The position numbers and the translations under genes are program-made. Positions 1-6,329 of a stretch of 9,093 nucleotides of DNA are shown in pieces. The notes beneath the pieces were generated by a model that did not search any database, was not told where the DNA came from, and was given only the letters and a program-made list of their open reading frames with translations. The stretch is from assembly GCA_002699325.1 (NCBI GenBank), contig PABS01000060.1, positions 9,407 to 18,499 of the forward strand, in the 5' to 3' direction. How positions within the stretch are numbered: the first letter of the stretch is position 1; each line of letters begins with the position of its first letter. This DNA is from Ponticaulis sp. (GTDB taxonomy: Bacteria > Pseudomonadota > Alphaproteobacteria > Caulobacterales > Hyphomonadaceae).

Positions 1-398
1 AAAGGGGCAAACAGGCAGAAGCTGAGGAGAATGCCTGAGATGGCGCCGGATGCGCCGAGGGCCGAATAATTCCGGTCATTACGATGTCGGAACAAAGCAA
101 ACACGCTACCGCCGATCAATGCCGCCAGATAAACGATAAAGAAGCTCTGGCTTCCTATGACTCTCTCTACGGCGGGGCCGAAGAAGAACAGGGTGATCAT
201 GTTGAACAAGAGGTGCATCGGGTCGGCGTGAAGGAAGCCAGAAACCAGAATGCGGTGATATTCCTGCTGTTTGAGCACAGCGCCGGAATGGAGAATGCCC
301 CAGCGCAGGAAGCTTTCATTGCTGAAGGCGTAAACACTCAAGACGACGTTGGCGACGAGGAAGATGAGTGTCGCGCGCGAAGCCAGTAACTCTTCCAT
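1..398 (-). CDS. Rhomboid-family intramembrane serine protease, N-terminal part (cut by window edge)
   Basis: The minus strand from 398 down to base 1 reads open for 132 codons and runs off the left edge, so the C-terminus is missing. It is hydrophobic with several membrane segments (about residues 8-25, 61-78, 85-103 and 115-130). Two rhomboid signatures are visible. GFLHADPMHLLFNM (residues 54-67) carries the H58-x3-H62-x3-N66 pattern of the second helix, where Asn helps form the oxyanion hole. GASGAISG (115-122) carries the catalytic Ser117. The partner histidine lies in a later helix outside the window. Rhomboids cleave transmembrane substrates within the membrane; the substrate here is unknown. 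The ATG at 398 follows a GGGAGTG ribosome site with a short spacer. Family assignment is strong; proteolytic activity depends on the unseen histidine. Confidence 0.93.
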   Translation of the reverse strand, partial: MEELLASRATLIFLVANVVLSVYAFSNESFLRWGILHSGAVLKQQEYHRILVSGFLHADPMHLLFNMITLFFFGPAVERVIGSQSFFIVYLAALIGGSVFALFRHRNDRNYSALGASGAISGILLSFCLFAP

Positions 399-421
399 GT
401 GTCACTCCCGTCAGATCATAT

Positions 422-448
422 TCAGACGGCCTCACTTATCGCGTCTGA
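422..448. promoter_or_regulatory. Inverted repeat in the rhomboid promoter region (possible operator)
   Basis: TCAGACG (422-428) and CGTCTGA (442-448) are perfect 7-base inverted arms separated by 13 bases, with a centre-to-centre distance of 20 bp, about two helical turns. The element lies 24-50 bases upstream of the rhomboid start and overlaps the weak -10 candidate given separately. This spacing fits a dimeric repressor or activator site, but no regulator is identified, so the role is inferred. Confidence 0.35.
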
Positions 449-460
449 GGCAAAGGTCAA
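433..460 (-). promoter_or_regulatory. Possible sigma-70-type promoter for the rhomboid gene
   Basis: Read on the minus strand, TTGACC (460-455) is a good -35 match. A 16-base spacer leads to TAAGTG (438-433), a poor -10. Alternatively GATAAG (440-435) could serve with a 14-base spacer. The -35 element is convincing and the -10 is not. Confidence 0.3.
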
Positions 461-474
461 AAGACATATTCAAA

Positions 475-506
475 TAAGAAAAAGCCCGAAACCTGCGTTT
501 CGGGCT
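475..506 (-). terminator. Rho-independent terminator of the response-regulator gene
   Basis: On the minus strand the sequence folds into a perfect 10-bp stem, AGCCCGAAAC (506-497) and GTTTCGGGCT (492-483), with a 4-base loop. It is followed by a T-rich tract (482 to about 475). It begins 25 bases after the stop codon at 532, so it should end the response-regulator transcript and separate it from the rhomboid gene. Confidence 0.9.
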
Positions 507-531
507 GTTGCATGCTTTCAATTGACGAAAA

Positions 532-957
532 CTAGGCTGCCTGGGGTTCGGGCTGGCGCGTCAGGCTCTGCAGAAACTGGAAGAACTCTTCCGGCCGCTG
601 AATGAAGCGGTTGAAGGGCAGGGTTTCCTTTGCCACGGCGACTGGCGCACAATCGCAACCCGCTGCTATGGCCGCTTTCGCCACAGCGTCGCGGTTTTCG
701 CTTGCTGACACGACGGCCATACGGAAGCGGCCCATGGAGGCGATACGCGTCAGCGTCATGGTTTCGTCAATGCTGTCAGGAAGACGGAGGTCGAGAACCA
801 CCAGATCGAATTGTTCGAAACGAAGACGTCGCTCCGCTTCCATGAGGCTGGCCGCTATGACGAGATCAAGTTGCAACCGCTTGCGCACCGCTTTGGTCGC
901 GGCGACCATCAGCATCTCCTGGGCGCGATGATGATCTTCAACCCAAAGCACTTTCAT
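532..957 (-). CDS. Single-domain response regulator (CheY-like receiver)
   Basis: The protein is 141 aa, about the length of one receiver domain plus a short tail, with no DNA-binding or enzymatic output domain. Receiver landmarks are visible: the acidic pair E7-D8 after the first strand, the phosphoacceptor D56 in DLVVLDLRLP, the switch residue S84 in AVVSAS, and the conserved lysine K110 near the end of strand five. Such proteins relay phosphate from a histidine kinase to partner proteins or a phosphotransferase. No kinase is visible nearby, so this one is an orphan. The ATG at 957 follows a GGGGAT-type ribosome site about 9 bases upstream. The gene is apparently monocistronic: a terminator follows it and a gene-poor region lies upstream. 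The partner system cannot be told from the sequence. Confidence 0.85.
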   Translation of the reverse strand: MKVLWVEDHHRAQEMLMVAATKAVRKRLQLDLVIAASLMEAERRLRFEQFDLVVLDLRLPDSIDETMTLTRIASMGRFRMAVVSASENRDAVAKAAIAAGCDCAPVAVAKETLPFNRFIQRPEEFFQFLQSLTRQPEPQAA

Positions 958-978
958 AACGTCTTATCCCCATTTTCC

Positions 979-996
979 CGTTGGGCTTGCCCAACG
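979..996. promoter_or_regulatory. Perfect 18-bp palindrome upstream of the response-regulator gene
   Basis: CGTTGGGC (979-986) and GCCCAACG (989-996) are perfect 8-base arms around TT, 21 bases upstream of the response-regulator start codon. It could be a repressor operator or an mRNA leader hairpin. No T-tract follows it on either strand, so a terminator is unlikely. Confidence 0.45.
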
Positions 997-1413
997 CAAA
1001 TTCCGACGGGAGTTTAGACAGATGGACCTTACCTAAATGTAAATTTTAGCGGCACCTGACGCGAGCGGCATGTTCTCAAAAGTTAATCTTATGCTTCAAA
1101 ATTTTCATATTTTCCAACGTTTCGATAGCGAAACAAAATGCTTCAATTCAAGCTGAACAATTAGTCAAAGAAGATTAAAAACATATAAAAACAGAGTTCT
1201 ATATCCTGATCCGTCATTTGAGGCCGTCGGCTGTGAGTCACTTGGGTTAGACGTAACCGACCTGCAGACGTCGCCACAAAGCATTACCGTAAGGGCGCTG
1301 AGCCGTGTTAACTTTCTAACGTGTTCAGTGGTTACCATCTCCTTCAGATTGGCAGACCGGAGCTGTTTGCGAATTTTCTTCCTCCCGGCGCCCATGCAGA
1401 CTAAAATCGTCAA
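997..1413. other. Gene-poor, AT-rich intergenic stretch
   Basis: No convincing gene is seen here. The left half (about 1020-1200) is clearly more AT-rich than the flanking genes. It contains a 6-bp hairpin, GTTTCG/CGAAAC (1119-1134), a short direct repeat ATGCTTCAA (1091-1099 and 1138-1146), and a candidate plus-strand promoter (1161-1189). The right half holds a small inverted repeat, GGTTA/TAACC (1245-1258). The open frame on the minus strand (1165-1413) starts with TTG, lacks a ribosome site and resembles no family. The region may hold the leader of the acyltransferase mRNA and the response-regulator promoter. Confidence 0.5.
1161..1189 (+). promoter_or_regulatory. Candidate plus-strand sigma-70-type promoter
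   Basis: TTAGTC (1161-1166), exactly 17 bases, then TATAAA (1184-1189). The -10 is good and the -35 is weak. If used, transcription would start near 1196 and leave a leader of about 218 bases before the acyltransferase ATG, or produce a small RNA. AT-rich DNA gives such matches by chance. Confidence 0.28.
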
Positions 1414-2337
1414 ATGGTTTCAGTTGATTCCCAGGACCAGACCGATTCGGTCTTTCTGCCGGATACCGAGCGGGATGATGCTCACATCGTAGATGTGCTG
1501 ATTGAGGAACGTTGTCCCAGTTTTGTCGCCCATTGGAGCTGGCCGGTTGTACGCCCGGCCCTTTACCGCATGCTGGGATACAAAAAAGCGGTGGAGATGG
1601 CAGATATCGTCGCGGAATTGCCCGGCGCTGACTCCTTCGATCATCTGTCCCGAACGCTCGATTTCGATATGACGCTGAACCGTTTTGAGCGTATCCCGCG
1701 TTCAGGCCGTCTGATCATCGCTGCAAATCATCCGACTGGACTGGCGGATGGGGTGGCCGTCTGGGAGGCTGTGCGACGAGTACGAAGCGATGTTCTTTTC
1801 TTCGCAAACGCCGATGCGATCCGGGTGAGCCCCGGATTTGCTGATACGATCATCCCTGTCGAGTGGGTCATCGACAAGCGGTCTATGGCGAAGACGAAGG
1901 AAACGCTGCGTCGCGCCAGCGAGGCCTTTGAGAACGAACAATGCGTGGTGATCTTCCCCTCCGGCAAACTCGCCAATCTGGAAGACGGGGAGCTGAGAGA
2001 AAAACCGTGGTTTCAGACGGTTGTCTCTCTGGCGCGCAAACAGAACTGTCCGATTTTGCCGCTGAACCTGAAGGCGCGAAACTCCAGCCTGTTTTACTTC
2101 CTGTCAAAAGTGAATGGCGAACTGCGGGACATTACTCTGTTTTACGAGCTGCTGAACAAGTCGGGCAGCTCAATCGAGCTGACCTGCGGTGAGCTGATCC
2201 TGCCTGACATGCTGACTGGAGACGTCCAGCTGATGACCGAGAGTTTGAAAGACTATGTCAGCTATGAGCTCGCACAAAACCCCGATAGAACTTTCAAAGA
2301 GTTCCTCTCATCTCAGGCCGAGTTTTCAGTTTCTTGA
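1414..2337 (+). CDS. PlsC-like lysophospholipid/glycerol acyltransferase family protein
   Basis: The protein is 307 aa and should transfer an acyl chain to a glycerolipid or related acceptor at the inner membrane face. ANHPTGLADG (residues 104-113) is the catalytic motif region with H106 and D112. The spacing is H-x5-D, not the classic H-x4-D; this variant is, from memory, seen in hemolysin/OlsA-like relatives (ANHPLGGLDG type). FPSGK (181-185) stands where classical enzymes have FPEGT, so the usual Glu is Ser. PILPLNLK (213-220) matches the fourth acyltransferase motif. There is no obvious signal peptide, and only moderately hydrophobic stretches are present. ATG 1414 is the first start after an in-frame TAA (1402-1404), but its ribosome site is weak, so a later start is possible. 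The exact acceptor (lysophosphatidate, lyso-ornithine lipid or other) is unknown. Confidence 0.8.
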   Translation: MVSVDSQDQTDSVFLPDTERDDAHIVDVLIEERCPSFVAHWSWPVVRPALYRMLGYKKAVEMADIVAELPGADSFDHLSRTLDFDMTLNRFERIPRSGRLIIAANHPTGLADGVAVWEAVRRVRSDVLFFANADAIRVSPGFADTIIPVEWVIDKRSMAKTKETLRRASEAFENEQCVVIFPSGKLANLEDGELREKPWFQTVVSLARKQNCPILPLNLKARNSSLFYFLSKVNGELRDITLFYELLNKSGSSIELTCGELILPDMLTGDVQLMTESLKDYVSYELAQNPDRTFKEFLSSQAEFSVS

Positions 2338-2375
2338 AACTTCTTCGTGGCTGCCGAGTTGAGTTAAAGGGAAAC

Positions 2376-2390
2376 CGTATTCCGGATACG
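2376..2390. repeat. Short inverted repeat upstream of the channel gene
   Basis: CGTAT (2376-2380) and ATACG (2386-2390) flank TCCGG, 20 bases before the channel start codon. It might be an operator half-site pair or a leader hairpin next to the ribosome site. The 72-base gap after the acyltransferase contains no terminator, so the two genes may share a transcript. Confidence 0.25.
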
Positions 2391-2409
2391 TCAAACAGAG
2401 GGGGCCCTT

Positions 2410-3810
2410 ATGGAACCTTATTACAATTTCGCTTATAATTTCACTGATAGCGAGGCGCTCGCAGCAAGCCTTGCCTGGGTATTCATGATTGTCACAGCCG
2501 GCCTCATACTCGTGGTCGGCTATTTTATTTGTAAACTCATTGCCTCTCTGATTGGTTCCGGCATCGACAAAGTCCCGTTCATCAAGAAAGTGAATGAGGA
2601 TGACGTGCCTGGCGAAGAGACTGTCGGCCATGGCATAGGGCAGGTGCTGTTTTATCTGCTATTCCTGTTTGTGATTGCCATCGCGCTGTCAGTGGTCGGC
2701 CTCAGCAGTGTCATTCAGCCGGTTGAGCAAATGTGGGGTGAGATTCTCACTTACCTGCCGAATATTATCGCGGCTGTAGTCATACTTGGACTTGGTCTCC
2801 TGCTCGCGACTGTTGTCCGCAAACTGACGGAGAGCGTTCTTGAGGCGGTGGGAGCTGACAGCTTCTTCCACACGACGAAACCGGCTGACAAAGCAGGGAC
2901 AGCTACCACCTCAACGACAGCCAAGGCACCGCTCTCGTCAGCAATAGGCTGGATTGTTTTCACGCTGATTGCGATTCCTGTGATCCTCGCAAGTGTCGAG
3001 GCATTGGCGATTGAGTCGATTACAACGCCCGTCTCGGTAATGCTCGGTGCCATCCTTGCAGCAATCCCGCGCATCTTCATCGCCCTCGTCATTCTGGCGA
3101 TTTCTTATCTGATCGCCCGGTTTGTCGCCGGCCTTATTGAGCGCGTCCTGCCACAATTCGGATTTGATGATTATTTCGCAAAGCTTGGCCTGATCGAATC
3201 CAAAGAGGAATCGGGGCTGACAGCCACCAAAGCTGTGTCTGCGGTGACGATGGTCGCGATCATGCTGTTTGGTGCCGTTGAGGCCACACGGGTTCTGGAC
3301 TTCCAGGTCCTGTCCGATTTCGTGGCGATTGTGATTGAGCAGGGCGGTCAGATCCTGTTTGGCACGCTGATCATCGCGTTCGGCTTCTTCTTTGCCAATA
3401 TTGTGGGGCGCGTGCTGGATGCCACGGGCAGCGGCATTTCCGATAATCTGGCGCTGGTCGTGAAAGTGGCGATCATGGTGCTGTCTGTTATTCTCGGCGT
3501 ATCCCGCATGGGTCTCGATCCGAAGGACGGAATCTTCATCCTCAACATCGCTGAGTACCTCGTCATGGCCTTCGCTGTGGCGGTCGGTGTTGGCGGTGCA
3601 ATCGCCTTCGGTCTCGGCGGACGCGAATGGGCTGGACGCAAGCTGGAAGAATGGTCTGCAAAGGCCCCTTCCATGAAGAAGCCTGCCGCAACCACTTCGG
3701 CTGCCAAACCAGCCACCACGCGTTCGAGCTCAACGGCGACGAAGAAAAAGACGCCGTCCAGCACAGGCAAGACCACGACTGGTCGTGGCGGCACCAAGAA
3801 AACCGACTGA
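2410..3810 (+). CDS. CmpX/MscS-related multi-pass membrane protein with conserved TM-helix repeats
   Basis: The protein is 466 aa with about nine hydrophobic segments (roughly 20-48, 77-98, 115-136, 177-200, 208-240, 276-293, 313-335, 345-368 and 383-402). Helix units recur in diverged form: LPNIIAAVVILGLGLLLATV (116-135), IPRIFIALVILAISYLIARF (219-238) and GGQILFGTLIIAFGFFFANI (312-331). This is the 'conserved TM helix' repeat of CmpX-type mechanosensitive-channel relatives. AIAFGLGGREWAGRKLEEW (397-415) is the typical ending of the membrane region. I see no MscS beta domain after it. Instead residues 419-466 form a low-complexity Ala/Thr/Ser/Lys tail with nine Lys, two Arg and one Asp. ATG 2410 follows an AGAGGGGG ribosome site about 6 bases upstream. 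The likely role is an inner-membrane channel or osmotic/envelope-stress factor; gating is unproven. Confidence 0.85.
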   Translation: MEPYYNFAYNFTDSEALAASLAWVFMIVTAGLILVVGYFICKLIASLIGSGIDKVPFIKKVNEDDVPGEETVGHGIGQVLFYLLFLFVIAIALSVVGLSSVIQPVEQMWGEILTYLPNIIAAVVILGLGLLLATVVRKLTESVLEAVGADSFFHTTKPADKAGTATTSTTAKAPLSSAIGWIVFTLIAIPVILASVEALAIESITTPVSVMLGAILAAIPRIFIALVILAISYLIARFVAGLIERVLPQFGFDDYFAKLGLIESKEESGLTATKAVSAVTMVAIMLFGAVEATRVLDFQVLSDFVAIVIEQGGQILFGTLIIAFGFFFANIVGRVLDATGSGISDNLALVVKVAIMVLSVILGVSRMGLDPKDGIFILNIAEYLVMAFAVAVGVGGAIAFGLGGREWAGRKLEEWSAKAPSMKKPAATTSAAKPATTRSSSTATKKKTPSSTGKTTTGRGGTKKTD

Positions 3811-3835
3811 TCAATCCTCAGAGAGACTTCAGGAT

Positions 3836-3869
3836 AAAAAAAGGCCGGACATTTCGTCCGGCCTTTTTT
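3836..3869. terminator. Bidirectional rho-independent terminator between channel and P450 genes
   Basis: GGCCGGAC (3843-3850) and GTCCGGCC (3856-3863) form a perfect 8-bp GC-rich stem with loop ATTTC. An A7 tract precedes it (3836-3842) and a T6 tract follows (3864-3869), so it works on both strands. It lies between the convergent stops at 3810 and 3909. Confidence 0.92.
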
Positions 3870-3908
3870 ACTGTTTGAGAAATGTACGGCAAAACCGCCG
3901 GGATGGCG

Positions 3909-5240
3909 TTACGCGCCGCCCTTCGGTACCAGAACGACTTCCATCTCTGTATAGCCCTTCACAAAGCAGCTTGGTGTGCGGGCTGGTTCTTTCAGAACGA
4001 TGATATCGTCAAAGCGTTTGAAGAACTCTTCCCAGAGGATTTTCAATTGCATTTCACCAAGGCGGTTGCCCACACAGCGGTGGATGCCAAAGCCGAAAGA
4101 CAGGTGGCTGCGCACTTTCGGACGATCAATCCAGATGTCGTTCGGGCGCTCGAAATGGCGTTCGTCACGGTTGCCTGAAACATACCACATCAGAACTTTT
4201 TCGCCTGCCTTGATGGTTTTGCCACCAATCTCGACGTCTTCGAGTGCGGTGCGGCGCATGTGCGCAAGCGGGGTCTGCCAGCGAATAATTTCTGAGACCA
4301 TGCTCGGGATCAGGTCATGATTGGCTTTCAGTTTGTCGAACTCTTTCGGGAAAAGGTTCATGCCAAGAACAGAGCCCGTCATAGAGTTACGGGTGGTGTC
4401 ATTGCCGCCGACGATGAGCAGGATCACATTGCCGAGATATTCCATCGGCTCCATGTTCTTGGTGTGCTCGCCCGTGGCCAGCATGCTGATCAGATCATTG
4501 CCTGGCTCGTTCGCGTTCACACGCTGGTTCCAGAGCTCGGTAAAATAGCCGAGGCATTCCATCAGCTCGGCGCGCCACTGCTCTTCACCGCCAGGGCAAA
4601 TCTCGGGATTGTCTCGTCCAGTCGCCACATCTGACCAGCGCGTCAGCTTGCGGCGATCTTCGAATGGGAAGTTGAACAGTGTGGCGAGCATCATGGTTGT
4701 GAGTTCGATCGACACCGTATCGACCCAGTCAAAGGGTTCGCCGACTGGCAGGCTGTCGAGCACTTTGCAGGTGCGTTCGCGGATCAGAGCCTCGAAATTG
4801 CGCAGATTGTCAGGCGCGACAATCGGCTGGACAGTTTTGCGCTGCACATCATGCTTGGGCTGGTCCATGGCGATGAACATGGGCAACGAGAAATCTTCCT
4901 CGAGGTCGACAAGTGTGATGCCGCTGGCCGACGAAAAGCGCTTGTGGTCGGTATCGATAGCCATGATGTCGTCATAACGTGTAACCGACCAGTATGGCCC
5001 GACCGCGCTTTCTGGGCAGTAGTGAACAGGCTCTTCATCACGAAGTCGGTCGAACCGGTCCCAGAAGGCATCGCGTCGCCAGAGCTCCGGGTCTGAAATG
5101 TTCAGTTTGTCCAGGTCGATGGCGGATGCAGGCGGAATGGGTTGTCCCGGGCGAAGATAAAGGTCGCCGATCCATTCGTCTTTTATACGCTCATTTAAAG
5201 ACTGTGATTCTGGCGCCATCTCTGTTGTTGTGTCGGCCAT
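3909..5240 (-). CDS. Cytochrome P450, CYP153-type (alkane/fatty-chain terminal hydroxylase)
   Basis: The protein is 443 aa, a normal length for a soluble bacterial class I P450. Landmarks: I-helix GGNDTT (278-283), with an N-D-T-T-R-N sequence as in CYP153; the ExxR pair E317/R320 (SEIIRW); and the heme-binding motif FGFGIHRCVG (382-391) with ligand Cys389. MWYVSGNRDE also fits CYP153. The family inserts one oxygen atom at the terminal carbon of n-alkanes, fatty alcohols or similar chains, using electrons from a ferredoxin and ferredoxin reductase. Neither partner is in this window. ATG 5240 is preferred to the in-frame ATG 5255 because GGGAGA (5251-5246) sits 5 bases before it. The gene diverges from the lipoprotein gene, and a palindrome lies in its promoter region. 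Exact substrate is inferred from family only. Confidence 0.92.
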   Translation of the reverse strand: MADTTTEMAPESQSLNERIKDEWIGDLYLRPGQPIPPASAIDLDKLNISDPELWRRDAFWDRFDRLRDEEPVHYCPESAVGPYWSVTRYDDIMAIDTDHKRFSSASGITLVDLEEDFSLPMFIAMDQPKHDVQRKTVQPIVAPDNLRNFEALIRERTCKVLDSLPVGEPFDWVDTVSIELTTMMLATLFNFPFEDRRKLTRWSDVATGRDNPEICPGGEEQWRAELMECLGYFTELWNQRVNANEPGNDLISMLATGEHTKNMEPMEYLGNVILLIVGGNDTTRNSMTGSVLGMNLFPKEFDKLKANHDLIPSMVSEIIRWQTPLAHMRRTALEDVEIGGKTIKAGEKVLMWYVSGNRDERHFERPNDIWIDRPKVRSHLSFGFGIHRCVGNRLGEMQLKILWEEFFKRFDDIIVLKEPARTPSCFVKGYTEMEVVLVPKGGA

Positions 5241-5273
5241 ATGTTTCTCCCACAAGATGTTCCTGGAATATAT

Positions 5274-5279
5274 ATCATA
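5274..5279 (-). promoter_or_regulatory. Possible -10 element of the P450 promoter
   Basis: On the minus strand, TATGAT (5279-5274) lies 34 bases before the preferred start codon in a TATA-rich stretch (5269-5279). No clear -35 accompanies it. An alternative TATATT lies just downstream, with TTTTCA 18 bases before it. Confidence 0.3.
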
Positions 5280-5296
5280 CCTGAAATCTGAAAACT

Positions 5297-5312
5297 ATGA
5301 CGCAGGCGTCAT
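5297..5312. promoter_or_regulatory. Perfect 16-bp palindrome, probable operator of the P450/lipoprotein intergenic region
   Basis: ATGACGC (5297-5303), AG, GCGTCAT (5306-5312): perfect 7-base arms, 57-72 bases upstream of the P450 start and about 90 bases upstream of the lipoprotein start. Size and symmetry fit a TetR- or GntR-type dimer site. CYP153 genes are often under alkane-responsive regulators, but none is encoded here. A T8 run follows (5312-5319), yet no plus-strand gene ends nearby, so a terminator role is less likely. Confidence 0.45.
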
Positions 5313-5401
5313 TTTTTTTGATGCAGCGTCTAACAGCAAGTTCACTGGAAGTCCTGCGGCCAGACGATTATGTAACTCTGTATCACAACGGACCGAGATA
5401 A

Positions 5402-6127
5402 ATGCCCAGATATTCAACGCTCATTCTTCCAGCCCTGATCAGCCTTGTCGTTGCCGCATGCGATGATGGAACGGTCATTCGCGCCTCAGACGATGCAAGC
5501 CGTACTGAGACGGGAGAGGTTACGCTGGAAAATATTCGCGCCAATCTGGCCCGCGCGCCAGAAGCGGTTGATACAGATGGGGTCCAGATTGATCCGGGTG
5601 CCCGGAATATCAATCCATTCAAATATGCCCTCGATTACTCCTATAAGGAGCGGGATATTCTGGATGGCATGCTCGAAGAAGCACGGCAGGATGAGGCCTA
5701 TCTGGAGCGATCGCTCGCGTCGACGCCTGAGAGCCTGAATGTGGTTGCCCCCGACAAACTCTGGAAGGACTATCTTTTCGCCATGGATTGCGCCGTGAGC
5801 TATGACATTGCCGCAAGGGTGGGTGTGATTTCAGCTTATGCTGGCCAACAAAAGGCCGCCGAGTTTGTGACACTGGCCATGGATCCGGCGAGGGGTAGCC
5901 GTTCTTCAGAAGAGCTTGAGGCTCTGCAAACTGAGAGAGCCGAAGCCCTGTCCGACGAAACACCGCGTGAGCGATATGCCCGAGAGCAGGTTGAGAAAGA
6001 AGAGCTCAATCGCTTGCGGACACGTAATTATCTGAATTACTTCCTCCTGCGTGACAGAGCGCTGCAAGAATCTGACACCGAGGGTCTTGGTGCGGAGCTT
6101 GAAGTTTGCGATGCGGCCCTGGCCTGA
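5402..6127 (+). CDS. Lipoprotein of unknown function (first tandem paralogue)
   Basis: The 241-aa protein starts with an N-terminal signal of a lipoprotein, with lipobox VAAC and lipid cysteine C20 followed by Asp21. In E. coli a +2 Asp favours inner-membrane retention; whether that holds here is unknown. The mature part is charged and mainly helical. A central Cys130 (AMDCAVSYD) and a C-terminal Cys236 (LEVCDAAL) remain and could form a disulfide in the periplasm. Residues 165-205 are very rich in Glu/Arg/Ala and could form a helical or coiled segment. The protein is clearly related to the next gene (shared AACDxGTVI, IDPxAxNIxPF and C-terminal C-x-A-A-L). I recognise no named domain. The ribosome site is weak (GACCGAG about 7 bases before ATG 5402). 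The gene diverges from the P450 gene. Confidence 0.8.
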   Translation: MPRYSTLILPALISLVVAACDDGTVIRASDDASRTETGEVTLENIRANLARAPEAVDTDGVQIDPGARNINPFKYALDYSYKERDILDGMLEEARQDEAYLERSLASTPESLNVVAPDKLWKDYLFAMDCAVSYDIAARVGVISAYAGQQKAAEFVTLAMDPARGSRSSEELEALQTERAEALSDETPRERYAREQVEKEELNRLRTRNYLNYFLLRDRALQESDTEGLGAELEVCDAALA

Positions 6128-6181
6128 TCACAGACTATCAAGTGCAGTTTGAATATTCGCAACACGTATAGAGAGTACACA

Positions 6182-6233
6182 ACCCGAATACTCGCTTTTC
6201 GGGTGCGAAAACTTGAAAATTTTTAATTTTCGC
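6182..6233 (+). promoter_or_regulatory. Structured spacer with mutually exclusive hairpins (attenuator-like)
   Basis: Three pairings compete here. (A) ACCCGAA 6182-6188 with TTCGGGT 6198-6204. (B) TTTTCG 6196-6201 with CGAAAA 6206-6211. (C) GCGAAAA 6205-6211 with TTTTCGC 6227-6233, extendable by TTGAA/TTTAA after a one-base bulge. B shares bases with both A and C, the 1:2, 2:3, 3:4 pattern of attenuators. C is not followed by a T-tract, so it is not a textbook terminator. Function is inferred only. Confidence 0.35.
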
Positions 6234-6329
6234 AACCTCCAGATTTTGCACGAGAAATCGATACACCATGGAGTGGTGCGGCATGAGGCCTGCCTGAACG
6301 CGGGAACACATCCGTGTGATTGAGAATTT

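Noticed and set aside
84..389. 101-codon plus-strand open frame
   Set aside because: It is antisense to the rhomboid gene, whose frame shows catalytic motifs and membrane helices.
1245..1258. GGTTA/TAACC inverted repeat considered as a tRNA or riboswitch part
   Set aside because: No cloverleaf, no conserved T-arm and no aptamer consensus could be found around it.
1165..1413. 82-codon minus-strand open frame in the intergenic stretch
   Set aside because: It begins with TTG, has no ribosome site, ends in a run of hydrophobic and polar residues without a family pattern, and lies in AT-rich non-coding DNA.
2328..2341. AGTTTC/GAAACT inverted repeat across the acyltransferase stop codon
   Set aside because: Only 6 bp, AT-rich, with no T-tract. 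Not a terminator and likely chance.
3348..3797. 149-codon minus-strand open frame over the channel gene
   Set aside because: Shadow of the channel gene, which has a strong ribosome site and a coherent membrane protein sequence.
5297..5319. Palindrome followed by T8 read as a plus-strand terminator
   Set aside because: No plus-strand gene ends upstream of it (the P450 runs the other way), and the stem is short with a 2-base loop. An operator is a better reading.
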